Source: a virus
DNA: 64,000 nt
Reading direction: 5' to 3' (one strand)
Virus record (IMG/VR): IMGVR_UViG_3300023112_000008
Coordinates: 1-64,000 of that record
Below, piece after piece: positions 15,997 to 23,431 of this stretch (its first letter is position 1; each line of letters starts with the position of its first letter). A model generated the notes under the pieces. That model worked only from the letters and a program-made list of their open reading frames with translations, was not told the DNA's origin and ran no database searches. Both the position numbers and the translations under genes were made by a program.

Positions 15997-16869
15997 CTAC
16001 TCGTCTAAATTGAGATTGGAAGAAACTACCGGAGCTTCGGCAGTGATATCACGAGGCTCTGACTCGCGTTCTTCGTAATCTCCTTCTTTCCCATCTTCGG
16101 CCATAGTGAGAGCCGCATTTAGGATGTTGATCTTTTGTTTTGTCATTGATCGTGCGGACCTCAATTTAGCGCCCGACCCAATGATGGACTTCTGAGCAGC
16201 ATCGGCTACATCAAAGAGCTCATCTAGTGATGAGAGGTGGACAGTGAGCGCTCTAGCCACCCGAGCACTTCGCGCTTGGATGTCTTGGCTATGGCGTTCC
16301 AACTCCTCACGCTGTTTAGCAGCTGCGGCTCGGATCTCAGGTATGACTCTTTGCGCCGCAGCGTCTCGCTGCTTCAGCCGGTCTAGTTCATCCTGAGCTT
16401 GCTCAAACTTGAGCCTCTCCTTGCCGTAGTGCCTCTCTAGTGCCTCACGAGCAGTCCATTCACGGTTGTAGGCCTCGCGCCATGCGTTGTCGATGAACTC
16501 GTCTAGTTCGACCTCTTCCGCCTCGTTGAGAGTCTCTGTGGTCTTCGCAGTCGCGATGTCATTGATGAACCATTCGACTCCGAGGTCTGCGGCCGACTTA
16601 AGGCTAGCAGACCAGCCTCCGGGGGAGAGGATCATAGGGATGCTTAGCTTCTCAGCTAAGGCTCGTGCGTCGTAGAAGTGCTTGTGCCCTACCCACGAGC
16701 TAAGGACTACGACAGCGTCGGGAACCTTGGTCGGGTCAGTCGTGCGGCCCCGAGTGTGGTCCTGCTCAAACTGTTCATAGTTGAAGGCGGCTGATAGCCA
16801 CGGGGGGACGTTTTTTCCCTTCCCTCCAACGATGTAGATTCGACGCTTTGCTGGTTTGGACTCTGACAT
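15997..16869 (-). CDS. DUF2325-like domain fused to a coiled coil
   Basis: I chose the ATG at 16869, which has GGAGG; upstream frame overlaps the next gene. The first 110 residues (RRIYIVGGKGKNVP, VVLSSWVGHKHFYDARALAE) resemble DUF2325, a small Rossmann-like domain seen in regulators and phage-defence-linked proteins. A long charged coiled coil follows (about 130-260: REALERHYGKERLKFEQAQ). The acidic C-terminus is probably disordered. The coiled coil suggests an oligomer or a partner-binding scaffold. Function unknown. Confidence 0.6.
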   Translation of the reverse strand: MSESKPAKRRIYIVGGKGKNVPPWLSAAFNYEQFEQDHTRGRTTDPTKVPDAVVVLSSWVGHKHFYDARALAEKLSIPMILSPGGWSASLKSAADLGVEWFINDIATAKTTETLNEAEEVELDEFIDNAWREAYNREWTAREALERHYGKERLKFEQAQDELDRLKQRDAAAQRVIPEIRAAAAKQREELERHSQDIQARSARVARALTVHLSSLDELFDVADAAQKSIIGSGAKLRSARSMTKQKINILNAALTMAEDGKEGDYEERESEPRDITAEAPVVSSNLNLDE

Positions 16870-16912
16870 CTTCACCTCCACGTGGTTATACCCGCGCGGT
16901 TGATGTGATGAT

Positions 16913-17308
16913 CTAGAGTAATCCGAGGAAATCGAGAACGCCGACATCTGACATGGACATGTCCTCAAGTGCTTCAGCTAATCGTGGTTCCAAGGAGTCG
17001 AGCATTCGTTGCCCCTTTTCGGTCCTACGATATTCGGGCAGGCTGATCATCTTTCCCATGCGCTTCGCCCAACCGCCCTCTATCCACTCCTCGACTACGC
17101 ACACAGTGACCTCTCCTTGCATCCCGATGGTGAAGTTGTCATTGAGGTAGAGGTCTGGAGTTCTCTGTCTGACCAGTTCAAGGTCTGCCTCAAGCGCCTC
17201 CATCAATAGGGCTGGCTGAATGCGCGAGGATTGGCGGTGTGAGGGGACGCGGCGGACAATCATCGCCTGGAGGAGAAGTAGCCGTTCAGCGTAGTTGAAG
17301 CCGTTCAA
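16913..17308 (-). CDS. Hypothetical protein, winged-helix-like
   Basis: This 131-residue protein starts at TTG with GGAG at good spacing, two bases after the upstream stop; an ATG at 17263 is the alternative. Helix and strand order with RRTEKGQRMLDSLEPRL suggests a winged helix. It may be a distant paralogue of the next gene (17310-17669), as both share overall length, an early helix and a late TLP/SLEP-type segment, but similarity is weak. Confidence 0.5.
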   Translation of the reverse strand: MNGFNYAERLLLLQAMIVRRVPSHRQSSRIQPALLMEALEADLELVRQRTPDLYLNDNFTIGMQGEVTVCVVEEWIEGGWAKRMGKMISLPEYRRTEKGQRMLDSLEPRLAEALEDMSMSDVGVLDFLGLL

Positions 17309-17309
17309 C

Positions 17310-17669
17310 CTAGTCTCCAGCGCCAGCGAGCAGGATAAGTGGATCGCATACCGGCAATGTATCGATCAACCTAGTGACTTTCGGATTTAGCCTAGCGACG
17401 TAGCGCTTTGTCCTGTCGTTGCGGAAGATCAACCCGTTCTTCTCGCTTAAGAGATTGCGCTGAAGTAGAAATTTGAGAGTTCGGTCGGGGGTCGCTCGCC
17501 GTGAAAACTGAGTAAAGCAAAACCCAGTTGATGTAGTCGACCTCTCAATGTCCTCTTCAAGGTTCTTCAATAGATCGGCCTTCTTGATGGGCATTGAGTT
17601 GGGTACACGCCAGATCACGAACGCGTTTGCGACAGTTTGTTTGGGTAGGTTCTTCTTACTCATGATCAT
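17310..17669 (-). CDS. Hypothetical protein, winged-helix-like
   Basis: This 119-residue basic protein has a pattern of helices then strands (KADLLKNLEEDIERS, TLKFLLQRNLLSEKNGLIFR) that may be a winged helix. Two ATGs two codons apart (17669, 17663) could start it. It is part of a leftward run of small genes, 16.0-18.4 kb. No function can be assigned. Confidence 0.5.
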   Translation of the reverse strand: MIMSKKNLPKQTVANAFVIWRVPNSMPIKKADLLKNLEEDIERSTTSTGFCFTQFSRRATPDRTLKFLLQRNLLSEKNGLIFRNDRTKRYVARLNPKVTRLIDTLPVCDPLILLAGAGD

Positions 17670-17685
17670 TCTTGTTTATACCCGA

Positions 17686-18366
17686 TTAGGGGTAAACCCA
17701 TGGAAGGTGATTGGTTCCGTCGATTACGAAGGCTCTTCTCATCCAATCTATTTTGATTGAATCGCTACCAGTTAAGCGAGGGTGTAGTCCAAGAAATCTT
17801 AGTAGTGACTCCATACTTCGGGCGGTAGACGGCAGCTTCGCGAAGCGTGTTACGCCTCCACGAGTGATGTTGAATACGAAGCCGGTCTTGATTTCAGAAC
17901 CGACCAGACCCTCGACCCCAGCTACGAGCACACCGTCAGGCATACGCTTGAACCAGTTGAAATGTGGTGACGTTACCCTTGGACAGATTGGACCGATGAA
18001 TCCCCACTTTGCTGGGTCACCGAACAGGTGCTGGCACACACGTTGAATTCTCCTGGTGCGCCCCACCTTTGAACCCATAGCTGTGGCTTTCCTGAGACGC
18101 TTACGCTCTGTAATTCGGATAGATCGAATCCTGAGCTGTCGTTCCATCTCAACAGCAATGTCAGCAACCACCGTATCGGCTGCAACCTGGTCGTCTGTCA
18201 GTAACTTCGACAGGGTAAGTAGGGGGGAGTTTTCTGAATTCCAGTAGATTTGGGACAACAACATAGTTGCTGCAATGGCCGATACCCTGTCTTTATCCGG
18301 GAGTATTCCTAGTCTTACGGCGTCTAGGGCAGTCAATTCTACAGTTTGGCGTTGTCGCCTACTCAT
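17686..18366 (-). CDS. Hypothetical protein
   Basis: This 226-residue protein is not recognised. The middle third is rich in Arg and Lys (RSIRITERKRLRKATAMGSK, RTRRIQRVCQHLFG) and could bind nucleic acid. It is the first gene of the leftward group and diverges from the MoxR-like gene at 18440, with a 73-bp gap that must hold promoters for both. Confidence 0.5.
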   Translation of the reverse strand: MSRRQRQTVELTALDAVRLGILPDKDRVSAIAATMLLSQIYWNSENSPLLTLSKLLTDDQVAADTVVADIAVEMERQLRIRSIRITERKRLRKATAMGSKVGRTRRIQRVCQHLFGDPAKWGFIGPICPRVTSPHFNWFKRMPDGVLVAGVEGLVGSEIKTGFVFNITRGGVTRFAKLPSTARSMESLLRFLGLHPRLTGSDSIKIDWMRRAFVIDGTNHLPWVYP

Positions 18367-18439
18367 AGTTATGAGCGTAACTCTAGAACTTCACCACAGG
18401 TATAAGTAGTTGTGCTTGATGTGGCCCCGGAGAACGTAG

Positions 18440-19630
18440 ATGCCTAGAAAACGATCAGCAAAGGACTTGTTAGCAAAACTGAGCGTTGACTCAGATGGCC
18501 TAGCAGGACTCGTAGCTTCCCCGTTTGGGATGCTGAACGAACTGGTGAAGAAAAACGCCAAGTCCGTAATGGATCCAGGACACTGCGATGAGTTAGTTAC
18601 GAAGTTACTTGGTAGTGGGAAGGTAGCCCTTCCAGTAGAAGACGCTATCAAACTCCTCTCTGTAGCAGACCTAGCTGGACTTGCTGTACATCCATACTTC
18701 ATTCGGGCTGCCGCTCGTCAGGGTGTTTCGTTTTATGTAGCAGCAGATGGGTCGCTCAACAGGCAAACACATGCGGATGCGGCTCAGATCGTTCCAGTGC
18801 CGTTATCTGGTGAACCAGACCCCAACTTCTACATAGAGCCAGAGTGGTTTAGCTATCTCTCTGCTTTCGTAGACGGTGGGCTACCTGTAATGCTCATCGG
18901 CCCACCAGGCTCAGGAAAAACAACTGCAGTAGAGCGACTCTTCGTCAGAAGAGAGCAAACACTTCAGATCGTTTCGTGCACACCTTCGATGACTGCAGAT
19001 GACTTTGAAGGAACCACTGACCTGCGCAACGGTGAAACCATCTTTACCCCGTCTGCCTGTGCTGTCGCCGTTAAGGAAGGCCACGGTCTGTTGTTAGATG
19101 AGGTGGATGCTGCCATGCCAGAGGCGTGCTACTCGCTCTACCGTGCGCTTGACGGGAAAGACATGCGTATTGCCCGACAGGGATATGAGAGTCGAATCGC
19201 GCCAGCTCCATCATTCCGGGCTGTGGGAACCCAGAACACTGAAGGACGAGGTGACGATCGTGGTATCCACCACGGACGCTCATACCAGGATGAGGCTTTC
19301 CTAGATAGGTGGGCCAACTACATCCGCGTCGATTACCTACCGTTCGATACCGAAGTGATTGTCCTATGCAAGAGGACTGGACTCCCAAAAAAGAAGTCCA
19401 AGATGATTGTGAAGACTGCCACTGAACTGAGAAGGGCGTTCGAGACAGATCGAATAATGCTCTGCATGACTATGCGACGGACGTTGTCGGTTGCTGCTAA
19501 CATCGCGGCTGGCCTGACACCGGCAGTAGCGTGGAGGTTTGCGGTCCAGAACCGAGCCACCAACGAGGACCGTCAGATCATTGATGACTTCGTGAACAGG
19601 ATCTACGGGTCCGCAGCAGGTAAGCACTAG
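18440..19630 (+). CDS. MoxR/CobS-like AAA+ ATPase
   Basis: This 396-residue AAA+ protein has Walker A IGPPGSGKTT (153-162), Walker B GLLLDEVDAA and a sensor-like AVGTQNTEGRG. MoxR/CobS ATPases act as chaperones with VWA-domain partners. A CobT-like protein with a VWA domain is encoded 1.1 kb downstream (20703), and such pairs occur in several large phages. The phage target is unknown; remodelling of a metal- or nucleic-acid-bound complex is possible. The stop overlaps the deformylase start. Confidence 0.75.
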   Translation: MPRKRSAKDLLAKLSVDSDGLAGLVASPFGMLNELVKKNAKSVMDPGHCDELVTKLLGSGKVALPVEDAIKLLSVADLAGLAVHPYFIRAAARQGVSFYVAADGSLNRQTHADAAQIVPVPLSGEPDPNFYIEPEWFSYLSAFVDGGLPVMLIGPPGSGKTTAVERLFVRREQTLQIVSCTPSMTADDFEGTTDLRNGETIFTPSACAVAVKEGHGLLLDEVDAAMPEACYSLYRALDGKDMRIARQGYESRIAPAPSFRAVGTQNTEGRGDDRGIHHGRSYQDEAFLDRWANYIRVDYLPFDTEVIVLCKRTGLPKKKSKMIVKTATELRRAFETDRIMLCMTMRRTLSVAANIAAGLTPAVAWRFAVQNRATNEDRQIIDDFVNRIYGSAAGKH

Positions 19631-20154
19631 TGCCCGACGACACGACAAAGGACGATGAGTGGGAGATCCTCTCCTACCCAGACAAGAGGCTGAGGCTCGT
19701 ATCCGAGCCGATTACAGAGATCACCGACAAGATCCGGAGTAGGGGATTGGCCCTGATGGATCTAATGCACAAGGCAAGGGGGATTGGTCTTGCTGCTCCG
19801 CAGGTTGGGTGGCACGTGCAGATCCTAGCTATCAACCTGTCCGGTAAACGCCAGGATGGTCTGATCTTCCTGAACCCTAAGATCGTATCCTCATCAAAAG
19901 CCACCTTCTCTGCGACAGAGATGTGCCTGTCGGTGCCGGGGATTTCTGGGAAGGTCGAACGTCCCCGTGAGGTCACCATCACCTCCATGAACTTTGACGG
20001 CGAGCTAAACGAGTTCACGCTAGACGGGCTCTTAGGTAGGTGTTTCCTTCACGAGTTCGATCACCTACATGGGAAGCTGTTTATTGATCGCCTTAGTCCA
20101 GCTAAGAAGCTCTCAATTAAGAAGAAGCTCAAGCTGCTCGGCGGTCCTGAATGA
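19630..20154 (+). CDS. def: Peptide deformylase
   Basis: The 174-residue protein has all three deformylase motifs: GIGLAAPQVG (51-60), EMCLS (97-101, family usual EGCLS) and HEFDH (141-145), which supply the Cys and two His metal ligands and the catalytic Glu. It removes the formyl group from nascent proteins. Phage deformylases are known, above all in marine myoviruses. GTG start overlapping the upstream stop; 4-bp overlap with the RNase H gene. Length is normal for the family. Confidence 0.88.
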   Translation: MPDDTTKDDEWEILSYPDKRLRLVSEPITEITDKIRSRGLALMDLMHKARGIGLAAPQVGWHVQILAINLSGKRQDGLIFLNPKIVSSSKATFSATEMCLSVPGISGKVERPREVTITSMNFDGELNEFTLDGLLGRCFLHEFDHLHGKLFIDRLSPAKKLSIKKKLKLLGGPE

Positions 20155-20699
20155 TCCACCCGATGGTGGAGACCACCAGCATGAACGCGACTAAGCCCGC
20201 GCACACCAAGAAGTGGCTTAAGTATAGGACCGGTCGTCACATCGATGATAAGTCGATCTGGATGTTTATTGACGGTAGCTCTACCGGCTGGCACGCAGCG
20301 GTCATTCTCAATCCGTTCACTAAGAAGATCACCAGAATTGCGAAGTTCAGAAAGCCCAACAAGAGCGCAAACGTCGGAGCGGAGCTCATGTCGCTGGTCA
20401 TCGGCCTGCAGGCAGACGAAGCTGAGCCAGACAAGAGAATCATCGTAGTCCATGACTACATCGGTACAGGAGCGTGGTTGGTCAAGGCCTGGAAGATCAA
20501 GAGTCCCGAGGTGTTGGACATAGTTCAAGGGATCAACTACACCATCGACATGAAGGCGTTCACATCAGTCAGGTTCATCCACCATGGTGGACACCAGAAA
20601 GACGATACGGATTTCACTCGCTGGAACAATGAAGTAGACCAGCTCTGTACCAACCAGCAGGAGGTACACGCAACGGTCTGTTGGAATCCAGAGTTCTAG
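20151..20699 (+). CDS. rnhA: Ribonuclease HI-like protein
   Basis: The protein (182 residues from the first ATG, which overlaps the previous stop) shows the RNase HI fold and acidic residues in order: Asp in MFIDGSS, Glu in NVGAELMSL, Asp in VVHDYIG and Asp in WNNEVDQL. It would degrade RNA in RNA-DNA hybrids, for example primers. Two in-frame ATGs a few codons later are alternative starts. It sits among replication-linked genes. Confidence 0.75.
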   Translation: MIHPMVETTSMNATKPAHTKKWLKYRTGRHIDDKSIWMFIDGSSTGWHAAVILNPFTKKITRIAKFRKPNKSANVGAELMSLVIGLQADEAEPDKRIIVVHDYIGTGAWLVKAWKIKSPEVLDIVQGINYTIDMKAFTSVRFIHHGGHQKDDTDFTRWNNEVDQLCTNQQEVHATVCWNPEF

Positions 20700-20702
20700 C
20701 TA

Positions 20703-22364
20703 ATGGAGAAGCGGTTAGACCCTCGTCACTTGATGACGGCCCAAGAGACAATTGCGGCTACCCTTGCAGGATCTGACGTTGCGGTCGTGTTTGACTCAGA
20801 GACCCCATGGACCGATCTCAAGACCAAAACCATTCATCTAAGGCCAATCCCAGATCAGCTGGACCCAGAAGCCATTGAGGATCTTCGTGGAGACTGTGAC
20901 CACGAGCTGGGGCACATAATCCACACTGACCCTGAGGCGATTGTGGGGATCAAGCGGCAACTCGTAAAGAGCATTGCCTTTTCTATCGAAGACGGTCGTG
21001 TTGAGCGTTTGATCGGGGCTGAGTGGATCGGGTGTGGAGAGAACCTGGAAAGGTCCTCCAAACGAGCCGTGCTCCGCATTGGAGCTGAGGCTGAGGACGA
21101 CGAGGCGAATCGGAGGGCCCGTGCCGTTTGTGGGTTGAGTCTGATCGCCTATGGATGGGATGCTCTTGCCGCTGTCGATGCCTTGGGCGCAGACATCGAA
21201 CACTATTATGAAGACCTCGGTGTCCTCATTAACTTCCTCGGGGAGTGCGGATCCACCTCGGAGGTAGTCAGCCTGGCAGAGACGATCATCGATCGTTGGA
21301 AATGGGCCCCGACTGGTAAGTCCAGAGCGAAGTCCAAGGGCGCGAAGGAGAACGCCGTCGCGAAGGAGATATCCTCCTTCTCTCTGAGCCCAGCTACCGA
21401 CAGGAAGCAACTGCTCAAGACGATTGGATCTACTGATGTGTGTGGGTCATATCGAGCAAAGACGGATCGTGACGTTGTCGAACCTATTCGTCCTCCATCA
21501 CTTGACCTTGGAAGACTCTATGGGCTCTTCTTTGAGGGAGTAAGACAAACAGCGCCAATTCTTCGCAGACGACTGATGATGCAGTTCAGGTCCACAGGTC
21601 ACCGAACTAAGTCTCTACAGAAGAAGGGTAAGCTGGACGAGAGGAACCTCTGGCGATCCGGCATAGGGGACGATCGGCTCTACAAGGTCCGTACTACGGC
21701 TCAGACCAACAGGTCTATAGTCACAATCATGGTTGATTGCTCTGCGTCTATGACACGGGCCGCACGCCCTCCAGCCTTTGAGGGGGAAGCGCTAGCCCTC
21801 AGAACACGCTTGTTTGTGGCAGCGCAGGCTGCTGCAGCCGTTAGTTCGTCGTTGGACGCGCTAGGGGTGCCAAATGAAGTATTGGCCTTCTCGACCGCTA
21901 AGAGAACGCCTGGAGCTCAATTAGAGTTCGATAGGGTGCGACCAATCCGACATCTCATCATTAAGCCGTTCCATAAGTCATTTCAGTCCTGTCGAAGTAA
22001 GTTCATGTGGCTAGCCTTCTTTGAGCACTGCTCTGAGAATATCGACGGAGAAGCGGTTCTGTGGGCCTCGCGGAGAATCCTATCGAGGCCTAATCGAGGA
22101 GACCGACCTGTGCTTATGGTGTTCTCAGACGGAGAACCGGCGTCTTCGCCAGAAAGTAACGCTGTCCTGGCCCAACATCTCAGGAAGTCCATTAAACGGG
22201 CTGAGGCATCGGGGATCACTATCTTTGGAATCGGAATCGGAAGTGATGCAGTTAGATCCTTTTACGACAACTCCGTTATCGTGTCCGACGTAAGCAATTT
22301 GCTTTCAACCTTCTATGACTTGATTAAAAAAGTTCTTCAAGAGCGTCGGACCAGTCGGGTATAA
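20703..22364 (+). CDS. CobT-like metalloprotease/VWA protein
   Basis: The 553-residue protein has a zinc-protease motif HELGH (67-71) and, in the C-terminal 220 residues, a von Willebrand A domain with the MIDAS motif DCSAS and later FSDGEPASS. This matches phage CobT-like proteins, partners of MoxR/CobS ATPases. In bacteria CobS-CobT load metals into cobalamin precursors, but phage copies lie outside such pathways, so the role may be chaperone or protease. The only gap from the RNase H gene is 3 bp. Confidence 0.75.
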   Translation: MEKRLDPRHLMTAQETIAATLAGSDVAVVFDSETPWTDLKTKTIHLRPIPDQLDPEAIEDLRGDCDHELGHIIHTDPEAIVGIKRQLVKSIAFSIEDGRVERLIGAEWIGCGENLERSSKRAVLRIGAEAEDDEANRRARAVCGLSLIAYGWDALAAVDALGADIEHYYEDLGVLINFLGECGSTSEVVSLAETIIDRWKWAPTGKSRAKSKGAKENAVAKEISSFSLSPATDRKQLLKTIGSTDVCGSYRAKTDRDVVEPIRPPSLDLGRLYGLFFEGVRQTAPILRRRLMMQFRSTGHRTKSLQKKGKLDERNLWRSGIGDDRLYKVRTTAQTNRSIVTIMVDCSASMTRAARPPAFEGEALALRTRLFVAAQAAAAVSSSLDALGVPNEVLAFSTAKRTPGAQLEFDRVRPIRHLIIKPFHKSFQSCRSKFMWLAFFEHCSENIDGEAVLWASRRILSRPNRGDRPVLMVFSDGEPASSPESNAVLAQHLRKSIKRAEASGITIFGIGIGSDAVRSFYDNSVIVSDVSNLLSTFYDLIKKVLQERRTSRV

Positions 22365-22446
22365 CCCTTCAGACCCAGTGACTATTTGTTACTGGGCAAT
22401 CGCCAATGTCCCAGAGGGACCAGGTAACACAAGAAGGCAGAAATCA

Positions 22447-23316
22447 ATGGCAAACCATCGCGGAGCAGGAGCTCCACCACCCAAGCGCGGAGGAGGCGGC
22501 GGCAATACCAAGCCCCTTTACTTCCTCAGCGAGACAGTAAACGGGACTGACGGCAAGCCGTTCGTCAAACTGGTCAAGGCTCTCAAGCTGCGGCCCGACA
22601 CGAAGAATCACCCGGTTCTTACTCTCGACGACTTCCAGAACATGGACGACGGCTACAGCGTCAACATCCATATGTTCGATCTCCGGGGAACCAAGGACAA
22701 CATTGTTGTCTGCCCCAAAACGGCTGCGGACCCTCGTCCGTGCCCGATCTGTGAGGTCTTGAACAAGGACCCCACGTGGTATGTGGCTCTTACCGCCATC
22801 GACCGCAACAAGTACGAGTTCGATGACACGAAGAACCCTGGCAAGAAGCGCGTCTATCAAGACTTGAAGCGCGTCGTCCTCGTGACCAACACGTGGTGCC
22901 CCCGGATGACCGTGAACTGCGAGCGTGCTGGCGGTTGGCGTGGAAGCCACTTCGAGGTCAGTCGGTCCGCACCTACCAAGGTGATGCGGAACGGACGAGA
23001 GGTCACCTCTTACAAGGACTCGCCCCGGATTGGCGACGTCTGGTACTTCACCGAGAAGTACGATGAGGAGAAGCTCAAGGCTGAGTTGGAGACGGCGGCA
23101 GCGACTTACGGCCTTCCGGTCGAGAAGTTCGTCCAGACCTTCGACTACGACGTCTTCTTCAAGAAGAAGAGTCACGCCCAACTGTCCGCAATCGCCAACG
23201 ACATCAAGAACGATGGTTCGGCGCTGAAGGACCCTGAGCCAGCAGCGGCAGCACCGGCGGCAGCACCGGCCACCGGCGCCTCTGATGAGAAGGCCGAAGC
23301 GGAACTCAACTACTAA
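22447..23316 (+). CDS. Single-stranded DNA-binding protein, gp32-like
   Basis: I chose the ATG at 22447 with AAGGCAG upstream; the frame is open further left but lacks a site. The 289-residue protein has a glycine-rich N-terminus, a core with a Cys zinc-site pattern (CPKTAADPRPCPIC) as in T4 gp32-type proteins, and an Ala/Pro-rich linker ending in an acidic tip (EKAEAELNY). Such tails bind replication partners. It coats single-stranded DNA during replication. A strong terminator follows. Confidence 0.75.
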   Translation: MANHRGAGAPPPKRGGGGGNTKPLYFLSETVNGTDGKPFVKLVKALKLRPDTKNHPVLTLDDFQNMDDGYSVNIHMFDLRGTKDNIVVCPKTAADPRPCPICEVLNKDPTWYVALTAIDRNKYEFDDTKNPGKKRVYQDLKRVVLVTNTWCPRMTVNCERAGGWRGSHFEVSRSAPTKVMRNGREVTSYKDSPRIGDVWYFTEKYDEEKLKAELETAAATYGLPVEKFVQTFDYDVFFKKKSHAQLSAIANDIKNDGSALKDPEPAAAAPAAAPATGASDEKAEAELNY

Positions 23317-23340
23317 AACTTCTTGACGTTCGCAAACGGA

Positions 23341-23375
23341 GACGGCGCAGCACCCCCGCTGCGCCGTCTTTGTTT
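23341..23375 (+). terminator. Rho-independent terminator after the SSB gene
   Basis: A perfect 11-bp GC-rich stem (GACGGCGCAGC, 23341-23351, with GCTGCGCCGTC, 23358-23368), a six-base loop and a T-rich tail (TTTGTTT) form a classic intrinsic terminator. It ends the 18.4-23.3 kb transcription unit. Confidence 0.9.
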
Positions 23376-23431
23376 ATGGTCGGGCAAAAACGATATCAGC
23401 GGCAGCGGTAGAATGGTTGAGAGGAGGCCGG

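Noticed and set aside
22444-23181. Long leftward frame (245 codons) opposite the SSB gene
   Set aside because: It is a shadow of a well-supported gene, with no ribosome-binding site or domain pattern; useful only to judge how long chance frames are here.
23417-23431. TTG at 23417 as polymerase start
   Set aside because: The GTG at 23432 has GAGGAGG at normal spacing, while the TTG has none.
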